A stretch of DNA of 64,000 nt, from the NCBI GenBank assembly GCA_902495325.1, contig CABUWK010000004.1:23003-87002 (forward strand), in the 5' to 3' direction. Below are positions 51,734 through 60,803 of the stretch, piece after piece (the first letter of the stretch is position 1; each line of letters opens with the position of its first letter). The notes beneath the pieces are model-generated. The model was given only the letters and a program-made list of their open reading frames with translations. It did not search any database and was not told the DNA's origin. Source of the DNA: an uncultured Acidiphilium sp. GTDB lineage: Bacteria > Bacillota > Clostridia > Christensenellales > Borkfalkiaceae. The position numbers were made by a program, and so were the translations under genes.

Positions 51734-52831
51734 ATGAGCGAGGAAATCGATTTTTCCAAAGAGAGGCAGGAAGTCGAAACGCAGTTCGTCAAGTGCGACG
51801 CCTGCGGCGGTAACATGAGTTTCGATCCCGTTACGCAGAAGCTGAAGTGCGATCACTGCGGCAATACGGTCGATATCGAAAAAGATTTCAACGTAAAGGA
51901 AAACGATATCGAAAAAGGATTCGAAAACGCCGAAAAATGGGATCCGAAGGAACAGGTCACTTATCGGTGCGAAAACTGCGGTGCCGTCGTTGCGGTCGGC
52001 GCGGGCGAAGAAGCCACGATGTGTCCTTTCTGCGGAACGTCGCACGTGATCCGGGCGGAAGATCTGGCGGGGATCAGACCGCAGGTCGTGATCCCGTTCC
52101 AGTTCGGGGCGGACAAGGCGGGGGAATATTCCCGCAAGTGGGCAAAAGGAAGACTTTTTGCTCCGCGGAAATTCAAAAAAAGCCTTTCTTCGGAGAACTT
52201 CCGCGGCGTGTACGAGCCTTGCTTCACGTTTGACAGCAATACGGTTTCCCGTTATGTGGGAAGGGTTGGAGACCGGCACACCCGCACGGTAGGAAGCGGG
52301 AAAAACCGCAGAACGGAAACTTATTACGTTTACCGGAACGTGAGCGGACAGTTCGATCATTTCTTCGACGACGTGATGGTTGCCACGAACGACAATTTCG
52401 GGCAATCGATGATGGATAAGCTCGCGCCGTTCAAAACAAAGGCGGCGTGCGTGTTCGAAAGCAAGTACCTTTCCGGTTATTATGCCGACCGCTACCGCAA
52501 GGATCTGAAGGAGAGCTGGGGAGACGCGAAAAATATCATCGACAGAAAGCTCCGCAGCATGATCAAAGCGACTTTGCATTGCGACGTGGTGGAATATCTC
52601 AACGTGTACACGCAACATAACGGCGTTACGTATAAATACGTCCTTTTGCCCGTATACATGCACCAGTACCGTTTCCGCAAGAAAAATTATCCCGTTTACA
52701 TCAACGGCAGTACGGGAAAGGTGAAGGGCAAGACTCCCGTTTCGCCGCTGCGCGTTGCGATCGCGACCGTGCTCGGCGTGGCGGTCGCCGTCGGATTGTA
52801 TTTCCTGTTCCTCTGGCTCGGCGGCAACTGA
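51734..52831 (+). CDS. Zinc-ribbon protein with a C-terminal membrane anchor
   Basis: A 365-residue protein from ATG 51734 behind CAGGAG. Two N-terminal ribbons are visible: CDACGGNMSFD...CDHCGNTV and CENCGAVVAVG...CPFCGTSHV. A central domain contains the conserved blocks VVIPFQFGADKAGEYSRKW and YLSGYYADRY, and the end is one membrane helix (ATVLGVAVAVGLYFLFLWLG). This resembles the TFIIB-type zinc-ribbon membrane proteins often found near SPFH proteins. The role is unknown; a membrane-linked assembly with the SPFH protein is an inference from context. Confidence 0.7.
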   Translation: MSEEIDFSKERQEVETQFVKCDACGGNMSFDPVTQKLKCDHCGNTVDIEKDFNVKENDIEKGFENAEKWDPKEQVTYRCENCGAVVAVGAGEEATMCPFCGTSHVIRAEDLAGIRPQVVIPFQFGADKAGEYSRKWAKGRLFAPRKFKKSLSSENFRGVYEPCFTFDSNTVSRYVGRVGDRHTRTVGSGKNRRTETYYVYRNVSGQFDHFFDDVMVATNDNFGQSMMDKLAPFKTKAACVFESKYLSGYYADRYRKDLKESWGDAKNIIDRKLRSMIKATLHCDVVEYLNVYTQHNGVTYKYVLLPVYMHQYRFRKKNYPVYINGSTGKVKGKTPVSPLRVAIATVLGVAVAVGLYFLFLWLGGN

Positions 52832-52917
52832 GAGCCTTTCCGGTCGGGTGAAAACGGGCGAAAATCTGCGTTTTACCGAAATTTCATGCTTTCGGCAGAA
52901 AAAAACGGTCGAACGGG

Positions 52918-52946
52918 TTGACATTATTCCGATTTCATTGTAAAAT
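52918..52946 (+). promoter_or_regulatory. Promoter of the cyclophilin-like lipoprotein gene
   Basis: TTGACA (52918-52923), 17 bp and TAAAAT (52941-52946). Confidence 0.75.
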
Positions 52947-52988
52947 AATAAGGTATAGAACACGGAGCATACGGCTCGGAGGGTTTTC

Positions 52989-53942
52989 ATGAAAAAATTA
53001 GCGAAAGGAATTTTAGCGTTTTCCTGCATGGCTGGGATGGTCTTTGCGTCTTCCTGCGGAGATACCGTAAAAAACGGCAGTAAGATCGACACCGGCAAAA
53101 TAACGCTGAACTATATCGATAAAAACGGCGACGAACAGACGAGAACGATCAATTTCGAACTTTACGTCAACTATGCGCCCGCTACGGTGGAGCATTTCGA
53201 ATATCTTTCCGGCAAAGGATATTACGACGGCACGGTGATGTCGAACGTATCTTCTTATGCGGAATTCGGCGCGTTTACCGAAAAAGACGGGCTTCTTTCT
53301 TCCAAATACGAAAAGGATGCGGAAAAGGGATATTATTCCTTTATCACGCAGGAATATTCTCTGAACAAATATCTCGGGAGCGATAAAACGGTTGCGAGAT
53401 ATGCGGAAGATCTGTCGATCAACGGCGAGTTTGCCGAAAACGGGTTCGGCGGGAACAAACTCGGTCTTACGGGCGGTTCTCTCGTCTTGAAAAGAGATAT
53501 CGATTCCGACAGCCCGAGCAGCGCTTACAATACGGGTAAGGCGACGATGGCGATCACTTTCGGGTCTTCGTCTTATATCGCTTCTGCCGATCGTTTCGCG
53601 GTGATCGGTAAGATCCTTTCCGACGATTCGTCCGAATTTTCCGACGAGAAGTCCAGCCTGGAATTTTTACAGGCTCTGATGGCTGAACTCGACGCCGATT
53701 CCGACGATAACAGCTATTGGTATTACGGTAAAGCCGATTCCGAATACGTCGAAAATTACGGCAGATATCTGATGAAGGATAAAGACGGAACTTATTACGC
53801 GAAAGACGCTTCCGGCAATTATACCGTCGAACTGGACGAAACGGAAGACGAAGATTTCCTGAAAGAACTGAGCGAACAGGCTGCTTATCTCAACAACCTG
53901 CCTTATCACACCGTAACGATCGTTTCCGTAAAGATCGGTTGA
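52989..53942 (+). CDS. Lipoprotein with a cyclophilin-like peptidyl-prolyl isomerase domain
   Basis: A 317-residue exported protein. The signal peptide ends in a lipobox (FASSCG, Cys near residue 23). NFELYVNYAPATVEHFEYLSG is the cyclophilin entry pattern, and GGSLVLKRD with a later ATMAITFGSS region continues the fold. The usual catalytic FHR segment is poorly kept (YDGTVMSNVSSY), so isomerase activity is doubtful and it may act as a chaperone-like folding factor outside the membrane. A long acidic insertion spans about 215-265. Confidence 0.75.
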   Translation: MKKLAKGILAFSCMAGMVFASSCGDTVKNGSKIDTGKITLNYIDKNGDEQTRTINFELYVNYAPATVEHFEYLSGKGYYDGTVMSNVSSYAEFGAFTEKDGLLSSKYEKDAEKGYYSFITQEYSLNKYLGSDKTVARYAEDLSINGEFAENGFGGNKLGLTGGSLVLKRDIDSDSPSSAYNTGKATMAITFGSSSYIASADRFAVIGKILSDDSSEFSDEKSSLEFLQALMAELDADSDDNSYWYYGKADSEYVENYGRYLMKDKDGTYYAKDASGNYTVELDETEDEDFLKELSEQAAYLNNLPYHTVTIVSVKIG

Positions 53943-54165
53943 TAAGTCGCTTGGAACCGTCTGCAACCGCAGGCTGCGGCTTCGCCGGGACGGACGGCAA
54001 AGAGAGGATGAACGAAATGAGAAAGCGGCGTATCCGAGGAAGGTGCGTCGCTTTTTTGAACCCGTTTTGCGGGAAAGCATGAATTTTTCACCGCGGGATC
54101 TGCGGCGTTTTCGGAACGTTTCCTGTTTTTCGGGTCCGGCAGAGCGGGAATAAGGAGGAAAGGAG

Positions 54166-55668
54166 ATGCAAAAGGAAAGGACCTATCTCGCGATCGATCT
54201 GAAATCGTTTTTCGCGTCGGCGGAATGCGTCGCGCGCGGGCTCGATCCTCTGAATACAAACCTTGTCGTTGCCGACGTGACCCGCACGGAAAAAACGATC
54301 TGCCTTGCCGTTTCTCCCTCTCTGAAGGCATACGGCATTCCCGGGCGGGCGAGACTTTTCGAGGTCGTTTCCCGCATGAAGGAAGTGAATGCCGACCGTT
54401 TGCGGAAACGGAAAGGGAAAAAGTTCGAAGGGGGATCGTATCTGGCGAGCGAGCTTGCGTCGGATCCCTCGCTGAAGGCGGAGTATATCGCTGCACCGCC
54501 GAGAATGTCTCTCTACCTCGGGCTGAGCACGAAAATTTACAATATCTATAAAAAATTCGTTTCCGCCGACGATATCGTCGTGTACTCGGTAGACGAGGTG
54601 TTTATCGACGCGACCGACTATCTGAAACTCTATCGGCTCACCGCGCACGATTTCGCAATGAAACTGATCCTTGCCGTGCTCGAAGAGACGGGGATCACGG
54701 CGACGGCGGGGATCGGAACAAATTTATATCTCAGCAAGATCGCCCTCGATATCGGCGCGAAACACGTTGCGCCCGATCGGAACGGCGTCAGGATTTCTTT
54801 CCTGGACGAAACGCTGTATCGGCAAAAACTCTGGGAGCATGAGCCGATCACGGATTTCTGGCGGGTCGGAAAAGGATACGCCGAGCGACTTGCCGCGCAA
54901 GGGTTGAAGACGATGGGGGACGTTGCGAGGTGTTCTCTCGGACAGAAAGGCTCGTATTACAGCGAAGATCTTCTGTATAAGATTTTCGGCGTGAACGCGG
55001 AACTTCTGATCGATCATGCCTGGGGCTACGAACCGTGCACGATTTCCGATATCAAAGCCTATAAGCCGATTAATACGAGTATTTCATCCGGACAGGTCTT
55101 GCAGGAACCGTATCCTTGCGATCTCGCGAGACTGATTGTGAAGGAGATGACGGATTCTCTCGCGCTCGATCTCGTGTGCAAAAAACTCGTTTCCGATCAG
55201 CTTGTTCTCGTGATCGGTTACGATGCGGAAAACGTGAAAAACGGAAATTCGTTCGCGGGGGAGATCAAAACCGACCGCTATGGGCGGAAGATCCCGAAAG
55301 AGGCGAGGGGAACGGAGAATATCGGGTTTTTCACCTCGTCCGGAAAAGTTTTCGTCGAGGCGGCGAAAAGACTGTTCGACCGCATTGCCGATCCGTCGCT
55401 TACCGTCCGCCGTATCAACGTCTGCGCGACGCATCTGTACCGGGAAGGGAGCGAGCCGCAGTCTCACGGCGGGCAGATCTCTCTGTTTGAAGACGTCCGG
55501 GAAAACGAAGACAGGAAAGAAGAGCTCGAAAAAGAGAAAAAACGGCAGGAAGCCGTGCTTGCCATCCGGGAAAAATACGGCAAAAACGCATTGCTGAAAG
55601 GCATGAATTTCGAAAAAGGCGCGACGGGCAGAGCGCGCAACAAACAGATCGGAGGACATAAAGAATGA
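54166..55668 (+). CDS. Y-family DNA polymerase (UvrX/UmuC-like)
   Basis: A 500-residue translesion polymerase. LAIDLKSFFASAECVARG is the first catalytic block, and VVYSVDEVFIDATDY carries the second acidic pair. ITATAGIGTNLYLSKIALD is the helix-hairpin region, and a C-terminal little-finger domain plus a charged tail follow. The absence of a steric-gate change or truncation suggests activity. AAGGAGG lies 7 bp upstream. It overlaps the next, YolD-like gene by four bases, the pairing seen in Bacillus UvrX-YolD. I found no standard SOS box upstream. Confidence 0.9.
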   Translation: MQKERTYLAIDLKSFFASAECVARGLDPLNTNLVVADVTRTEKTICLAVSPSLKAYGIPGRARLFEVVSRMKEVNADRLRKRKGKKFEGGSYLASELASDPSLKAEYIAAPPRMSLYLGLSTKIYNIYKKFVSADDIVVYSVDEVFIDATDYLKLYRLTAHDFAMKLILAVLEETGITATAGIGTNLYLSKIALDIGAKHVAPDRNGVRISFLDETLYRQKLWEHEPITDFWRVGKGYAERLAAQGLKTMGDVARCSLGQKGSYYSEDLLYKIFGVNAELLIDHAWGYEPCTISDIKAYKPINTSISSGQVLQEPYPCDLARLIVKEMTDSLALDLVCKKLVSDQLVLVIGYDAENVKNGNSFAGEIKTDRYGRKIPKEARGTENIGFFTSSGKVFVEAAKRLFDRIADPSLTVRRINVCATHLYREGSEPQSHGGQISLFEDVRENEDRKEELEKEKKRQEAVLAIREKYGKNALLKGMNFEKGATGRARNKQIGGHKE

Positions 55669-56066
55669 GCCGGTACGACGATATCATCGGGCTGTCGCGC
55701 CCCCTTTCCCGGAGACCGAAAATGACGAATACCGAGCGCGCCGCTCAGTTCTCTCCCTTTTCGGCGCTGACGAGTTTAGACGACGAGCTGCGCGAAACCG
55801 ACCGGATGACGGAAGCGTTCGTCGAATATTCGGACGATTTCGGACGGGAACTGGATCTGGTTCTCGACCGTCTCCGGAAAGATCCTTCCGCAAGATATAA
55901 CGTTACCGTCACGTATTTCGTGCCGGACCGCAAAAAGGAAGGGGGCGCGTACGAAAAATTTACGGGAAACGTCAGGCGCGTGGACGACGCCCGCGCGCTT
56001 ATTCTGTTCGAAGGCGGAAAAGAGATCTCTGTCGATTCCGTCGTTGCGATCGGATTATCCCGGTGA
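55665..56066 (+). CDS. YolD-like protein
   Basis: A 133-residue protein. MSRYDDIIGLSRPLSRRPKM and TERAAQFSPFSALTSLDDEL are the YolD-family pattern. YolD proteins are encoded next to Y-family polymerases and have been proposed as UmuD-like accessory factors. The start overlaps the polymerase stop, indicating translational coupling. Confidence 0.85.
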   Translation: MSRYDDIIGLSRPLSRRPKMTNTERAAQFSPFSALTSLDDELRETDRMTEAFVEYSDDFGRELDLVLDRLRKDPSARYNVTVTYFVPDRKKEGGAYEKFTGNVRRVDDARALILFEGGKEISVDSVVAIGLSR

Positions 56067-56217
56067 GGGCATGCCGGTTCCCGCTATGTCGGGCAAGGTC
56101 CGTTCCGTTTTTGCCCGACACGGGCGGCGGATCGGAAACGGGGAAACGCCTTTGTTTTTCCGGAACATGGTAAAACGGGAAAATTTTTGAGAAAAAAGAA
56201 AATGACCGACAAAAAAA

Positions 56218-56246
56218 TTGACTTAGCGGAAATATTTTACTATAAT
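56218..56246 (+). promoter_or_regulatory. Promoter of gap
   Basis: TTGACT, 17 bp and TATAAT, with a leader of about 50 nt and a GGAGG ribosome-binding site. Confidence 0.8.
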
Positions 56247-56301
56247 AGATTAGGATTAAAAATCCGCCAAAACGTAAATAATTTATCCGGAGGATATAAA
56301 A

Positions 56302-57360
56302 ATGGCAAACGTTAAAGTAGCGATCAACGGTTTCGGAAGAATCGGCCGTCTCGCTTTCAGACAGATGTTCGGTGCCGACGGTTACGATGTCGTTGCGATC
56401 AACGACCTTACCAGCCCCAAGATGCTTGCGCACCTTTTGAAGTACGATACGGCTCAGGGCAGCTACGTCGCACAGGGTCACACCGTTTCCTACAAAGATT
56501 CCGTTCTCGGCGAAGACGGCAAGACCGTCGTCGTTCCCGGTTCCATCACGGTTGACGGCAAAGAAATCACCATCTATGCGTGCCCGAAGGCTGCCGATCT
56601 TCCCTGGGGCGAACTCGGTGTAGACGTCGTTCTCGAATGCACCGGTTTCTATACTTCCAAAGAAAAATCGATGGCGCACATTCAGGCTGGCGCAAAGAAA
56701 GTCGTTATTTCCGCTCCCGCGGGCAACGACCTCAAGACGATCGTTTTCAACGTGAACAACGAAACGCTTACGAAAGACGACCAGATCATTTCCGCTGCTT
56801 CCTGCACGACGAACTGCCTTGCTCCCATGGCGAAAGCTCTTAACGACGCTTATCCCATCCAGAGCGGGATCATGACCACCGTTCACGCTTATACGGGCGA
56901 CCAGATGATCCTGGACGGACCTCACAGAAAGGGCGACCTCAGAAGAGCGAGAGCAGGCGCGATGAACATCGTTCCCAACTCCACGGGCGCCGCGAAAGCG
57001 ATCGGTCTCGTTATCCCCGAACTCAACGGCAAGCTGATCGGTTCCGCTCAGAGAGTTCCCACCTGCACGGGTTCTACCACGATCCTCGTTGCGGTCGTTA
57101 AGGGAAAAGACATCACGAAAGATTCCATCAACGCCGTTATGAAGGCTGCTTCGACCGAATCCTTCGGTTACAACACCGATGAAATCGTTTCTTCCGACGT
57201 TATCGGTATGAGATACGGTTCTCTGTTCGATGCTACGCAGACCATGGTCGCGAAGATCGACGACGATACCTATCAGGTTCAGGTCGTTTCGTGGTACGAT
57301 AACGAAAACTCCTACACCTCTCAGATGGTCAGAACGATCAAATATTTCGCAAGCATTTAA
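56302..57360 (+). CDS. gap: Glyceraldehyde-3-phosphate dehydrogenase
   Basis: Glycolytic enzyme oxidising glyceraldehyde-3-phosphate with NAD. It has 352 residues. VAINGFGRIGRLAFRQ is the Rossmann start and SAASCTTNCLAPMAK holds the catalytic cysteine near residue 158. The C-terminal WYDNENSYTSQMVRT is intact. Codon use is biased to frequently used codons, as expected for a highly expressed gene. A strong terminator follows. Confidence 0.97.
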   Translation: MANVKVAINGFGRIGRLAFRQMFGADGYDVVAINDLTSPKMLAHLLKYDTAQGSYVAQGHTVSYKDSVLGEDGKTVVVPGSITVDGKEITIYACPKAADLPWGELGVDVVLECTGFYTSKEKSMAHIQAGAKKVVISAPAGNDLKTIVFNVNNETLTKDDQIISAASCTTNCLAPMAKALNDAYPIQSGIMTTVHAYTGDQMILDGPHRKGDLRRARAGAMNIVPNSTGAAKAIGLVIPELNGKLIGSAQRVPTCTGSTTILVAVVKGKDITKDSINAVMKAASTESFGYNTDEIVSSDVIGMRYGSLFDATQTMVAKIDDDTYQVQVVSWYDNENSYTSQMVRTIKYFASI

Positions 57361-57391
57361 GTTTACGAACAGAAAAATTGCGTCGCACGCA

Positions 57392-57420
57392 CGCACCCGC
57401 CTTCCGGCGGGTGCGTTTTT
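57392..57420 (+). terminator. Terminator of gap
   Basis: CGCACCCGCC and GGCGGGTGCG flank a TTCC loop and are followed by TTTTT. Confidence 0.92.
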
Positions 57421-57482
57421 CGTTTGCGTTTTATTTTTGTCCGGCATGGCTTATAAAGGAGGCGTTCCGGAAAGAGCGCGGC

Positions 57483-57524
57483 AAAGAAGCCTTTAAGGTA
57501 ATTAGCGATAGCGAATGCTAAGCC
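57483..57524 (+). repeat. Solo right end of the cas1-type element
   Basis: AAAGAAGCCTTTAAGGTAAT...GCGAATGCTAAGCC is nearly identical to the right 42 bp of the cas1 element and is followed by TA. It lies between the gap terminator and the pckA promoter with no left end in sight. Confidence 0.7.
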
Positions 57525-57569
57525 TAAAATAAAAAGTGTGTTAAATTTCGGAAAATGAAGGAAAAAGGT

Positions 57570-57597
57570 TTGATTTTTTTTCGATATGGTATATAAT
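57570..57597 (+). promoter_or_regulatory. Promoter of pckA
   Basis: TTGATT, 16 bp and TATAAT. The leader to pckA is about 240 nt, contains GC-rich complementary blocks, and has a reading frame open to pckA but without a credible start. Confidence 0.6.
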
Positions 57598-57662
57598 ATA
57601 GATAATGGGTGAGATTGCGGAAATTTTAAAGTTTTCGCCCGAAATGCAGGCGATCTAACGGC

Positions 57663-57676
57663 TGAAAACGCATAAA
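57663..57676 (+). promoter_or_regulatory. Possible cre site in the pckA leader
   Basis: TGAAAACGCATAAA matches most of the catabolite-response element TGWAANCGNTNWCA. Sugar repression of the gluconeogenic pckA would make sense, but two positions differ. Confidence 0.3.
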
Positions 57677-57838
57677 ACCCAATGTCGCCGGTTCCCGGGA
57701 TCTATGGAACTGCCGGGAGAAAAGGAATCGTTCTTCCGCGGCGCGGGAAAGATGATCTTTCCGCCGGGAAGCTCGCGATCTTCGGCGGCGACGAAAATCA
57801 ATCGGAAAAATGTAATTTTTATACAGGAGGTTCTCTCT

Positions 57839-59443
57839 ATGAAGAAAATCGATTTGGCAAAGTACGGCATTACCGGAACGACTGAAGTCGTTTACAATCC
57901 TTCTTACGAAACGTTGTTCGAAGAGGAGACGAAGCCGGAACTCGAAGGCTATGAAAAAGGGCAGGTCAGCGAGCTCGGCGCGGTCAACGTGATGACGGGT
58001 ATTTATACCGGTCGTTCGCCCAAAGATAAATTTATCGTGATGGACGACAATTCCAAAGACACCGTCTGGTGGACTTCGGAAGAATATAAAAACGATAACC
58101 ATCCCGCAACGCAGGAAGCCTGGAAAGCGGTGAAGGATATCGCGATCAAAGAACTTTCGAACAAGAAGCTCTACGTGGTGGACGCTTTCTGCGGCGCAAA
58201 CAAAGATACCCGCATGGCGATCCGTTTCATCGTGGAAGTCGCATGGCAGGCTCACTTCGTAACGAATATGTTCATCAAGCCGACCAAGGAAGAGCTTGAG
58301 AATTTCGAACCCGATTTCATCGTTTACAACGCTTCGAAAGCAAAGGTCGAAAATTACAAAGAACTCGGTCTTAACTCCGAAACGGCTGTCATGTTCAACA
58401 TCACCAGCCGCGAACAGATCATCGTAAACACCTGGTACGGCGGCGAAATGAAGAAGGGGATGTTCTCCATGATGAACTATTACCTTCCTTTGAAGGGGAT
58501 CGCTTCCATGCACTGCTCGGCGAATACCGATCTGAACGGCAAGAACACCGCTATTTTCTTCGGTCTGTCCGGCACGGGCAAAACGACCCTTTCCACCGAT
58601 CCGAAGAGACTTCTGATCGGCGATGACGAACACGGCTGGGACGATAACGGCGTGTTCAACTTCGAAGGCGGTTGCTATGCGAAGGTGATCAACCTCGACA
58701 AGGACTCCGAACCCGACATTTACAACGCGATCAAGAGAAACGCTCTTCTGGAAAACGTTACCCTCGACAAAGACGGAAAGATCGACTTTGCCGATAAGAG
58801 CGTAACGGAAAATACCCGCGTTTCTTATCCGATCGATCACATTAAGAATATCGTTCGCCCCGTTTCCGCCGCTCCCGATGCAAAGAGCGTTATCTTCCTT
58901 TCGGCGGATGCGTTCGGCGTTCTGCCTCCCGTTTCGATCCTTACGCCCGAACAGACGCAGTATTACTTCCTGTCCGGTTTCACCGCGAAACTCGCGGGTA
59001 CGGAACGCGGTATCACCGAACCCACCCCGACGTTCTCGGCTTGCTTCGGTCAGGCGTTCCTCGAGCTTCATCCTACGAAATATGCGGAAGAGCTCGTGAA
59101 GAAAATGAAGAAGAGCGGAGCGAAGGCTTACCTTGTCAACACCGGATGGAACGGTACGGGCAAACGTATTTCCATCAAGGATACGAGAGGCATTATCGAC
59201 GCGATCTTAAGCGGAGCGATCAACGAAGCTCCCACAAAGAAGATTCCGTATTTCGATTTCGAAGTTCCCACCGAACTTCCCGGCGTAGACTCCGCGATCC
59301 TCGATCCGAGAGATACTTACGCGGATGCGGAAGAATGGAATAAGAAAGCCGTCGACCTTGCCGGCAGATTCATCAAGAACTTCAAGAAGTATGAAACCAA
59401 CAAGGCGGGCGAAGCGCTCGTAAAAGCGGGTCCTCAGCTTTGA
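57839..59443 (+). CDS. pckA: Phosphoenolpyruvate carboxykinase (ATP)
   Basis: Interconverts oxaloacetate and phosphoenolpyruvate with ATP. It has 534 residues from ATG 57839, which has ACAGGAGG 8-9 bp upstream. YTGRSPKDKFIV near residue 60 is the substrate-binding arginine region. FFGLSGTGKTTLS near 240 is the kinase-1a loop and LIGDDEHGW the kinase-2 motif. The ATP-type family is clear from these. A terminator follows. Confidence 0.96.
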   Translation: MKKIDLAKYGITGTTEVVYNPSYETLFEEETKPELEGYEKGQVSELGAVNVMTGIYTGRSPKDKFIVMDDNSKDTVWWTSEEYKNDNHPATQEAWKAVKDIAIKELSNKKLYVVDAFCGANKDTRMAIRFIVEVAWQAHFVTNMFIKPTKEELENFEPDFIVYNASKAKVENYKELGLNSETAVMFNITSREQIIVNTWYGGEMKKGMFSMMNYYLPLKGIASMHCSANTDLNGKNTAIFFGLSGTGKTTLSTDPKRLLIGDDEHGWDDNGVFNFEGGCYAKVINLDKDSEPDIYNAIKRNALLENVTLDKDGKIDFADKSVTENTRVSYPIDHIKNIVRPVSAAPDAKSVIFLSADAFGVLPPVSILTPEQTQYYFLSGFTAKLAGTERGITEPTPTFSACFGQAFLELHPTKYAEELVKKMKKSGAKAYLVNTGWNGTGKRISIKDTRGIIDAILSGAINEAPTKKIPYFDFEVPTELPGVDSAILDPRDTYADAEEWNKKAVDLAGRFIKNFKKYETNKAGEALVKAGPQL

Positions 59444-59559
59444 TTTTCCCGTCGTTCGGGCTGCATTCTGTCGATAGGGTTTTAAAGTCCCGATCAATGC
59501 CGGATCGCGGTCGAAAACGCGGCGCAGCATGGATGGCAGAGTAAAATAAAACAGGCAAT

Positions 59560-59602
59560 AAGCCGATCTTCAGGCGATTTTAAGTCTGAAGATCGGCTTT
59601 TT
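59560..59602 (+). terminator. Terminator of pckA
   Basis: AAGCCGATCTTCAG pairs with CTGAAGATCGGCTT and is followed by TTTG. Confidence 0.88.
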
Positions 59603-59693
59603 GTTTGCGGAGACGGCTTTTCGGCATTTCCGGATCTGCCGTTCGCCGTTTTGGTATCTCATTGCAGACCGGTCCGGAAACAGGTTCTGCGAT

Positions 59694-60803
59694 TTATTGC
59701 GGTTTGATACAGATTCCCGTTTTCGCATCCTGATAAAGGACCCAATAGCCGTCGTTCTTCAGACAAAACGGGGAAGAGGGGATAAACGTGCAGAACCGTT
59801 CGAGTTCTTCCGGGCGTTTTCCGTACTTGCCGGGAACCCCGTAGCAAAGGTAGCTCGGGCTCCCTTTTTCGTATAAAACGCCCACGACGTAATATTTGTT
59901 TTCATCGAAAGGAATGCGGACCCATTTGCTGTCCGGAATCATGTTTGTCAGATCTCTTTCTTCGGGAAAGGCGGAGAAGGTTTTTTCGAGTTCTCCGCGG
60001 ATCCTTTCGTAATAATCCCCGTGAAAAGCAGGTGGCTCCACGCCGTCCGGAGAATCGCTCTCGAAATCGCGGTCTTCTTCCGTTTCCTCGCGATCGAAGC
60101 CGTCAGAGTGGCGGCTTTCCATCTCTCGGTTTCCGTCATTGTCTGCCTCCTTTTCTGTTGTTTCCGTAAACGCAAAATAATTTTCCGTTGCTACGATTTC
60201 ATCGTCATATGGTTCGTTTATCGGCTTATAGCCCTCTTTCTCCGGATAATCGCCGTTTTTCGGCACTTCGGAAGAAACCGTTTCCGTCATCTCTTCGCCT
60301 TCCGGTCTTTCGGGGAAATCGTCGTTTTGCCCTGTCTCTCTTTTCTCCGGCACGACGCTGCGGGTTTCCGGCGTTTCCGTCGCCGCGATTATTTCGTTGT
60401 CTTTTTTTGTTTCGTCAGGCGGAAAAGTTTCTTCCGTCTCGCGACCGTCCGCGTTACCGTGGCGTGAACGAGTCTTCTCATATTCGTTTTTCATCTCCTT
60501 TGCGCCGGGCGCGGTTCTTCCGATGTTTCCGTATAACAGAGGGGTGATTTTTCCGTCGTTTTCGGACAGCAAAGCGATGCCGAGATCGTCGCTTCCGGCA
60601 ACGGGAACGGAAAAACCTTCGTGAAAAGGGTAAAATTCAATGCCCGGGTCTGCCACGGCGACGACGGTTTTCCCTTGCGGTGCGTTGATCACGGAAAGCC
60701 GCAATTTTGCACCTTCGGCATCGTAATATACGGTGGCAACGCCGCGCATTCCCGCGTTCGATCCTTCCGTTTCGCTGAGCAATAGTACCTTCGGTTTTTT
60801 CAT
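59694..60803 (-). CDS. Unrecognised two-domain protein with an acidic linker
   Basis: A 369-residue cytosolic protein with no signal peptide. The first 95 residues (RGVATVYYDAEGAKLRLSV, VVAVADPG) look like a compact beta-rich domain. Residues about 100-265 are a low-complexity stretch rich in E, D, N, R and T, probably disordered. The last 100 residues form a second domain with the blocks SKWVRIPFDE, YYVVGVLYE, YLCYGVPGKYG and PFCLKNDGYWVLYQD. I do not recognise the family. The gene stands alone between pckA and tRNA-Ala, and a TTWATCGNNYTATAG copy lies in the linker. Confidence 0.6.
   Translation of the reverse strand: MKKPKVLLLSETEGSNAGMRGVATVYYDAEGAKLRLSVINAPQGKTVVAVADPGIEFYPFHEGFSVPVAGSDDLGIALLSENDGKITPLLYGNIGRTAPGAKEMKNEYEKTRSRHGNADGRETEETFPPDETKKDNEIIAATETPETRSVVPEKRETGQNDDFPERPEGEEMTETVSSEVPKNGDYPEKEGYKPINEPYDDEIVATENYFAFTETTEKEADNDGNREMESRHSDGFDREETEEDRDFESDSPDGVEPPAFHGDYYERIRGELEKTFSAFPEERDLTNMIPDSKWVRIPFDENKYYVVGVLYEKGSPSYLCYGVPGKYGKRPEELERFCTFIPSSPFCLKNDGYWVLYQDAKTGICIKPQ

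Noticed and set aside
49912..51816. 634-codon minus-strand frame opposite the SPFH gene
   Set aside because: Covers a conserved plus-strand gene and several signals; translation has no family features.
53943..54165. LexA/SOS box upstream of the Y-family polymerase
   Set aside because: GGAACCGTCTGCAACC and GGAACGTTTCC resemble half-sites only; no complete site found.
55999..57447. 482-codon minus-strand frame opposite gap
   Set aside because: Antisense shadow of gap, which has catalytic motifs, promoter and terminator.
57626..59071. 481-codon minus-strand frame opposite pckA
   Set aside because: Antisense shadow of pckA; no start signal.
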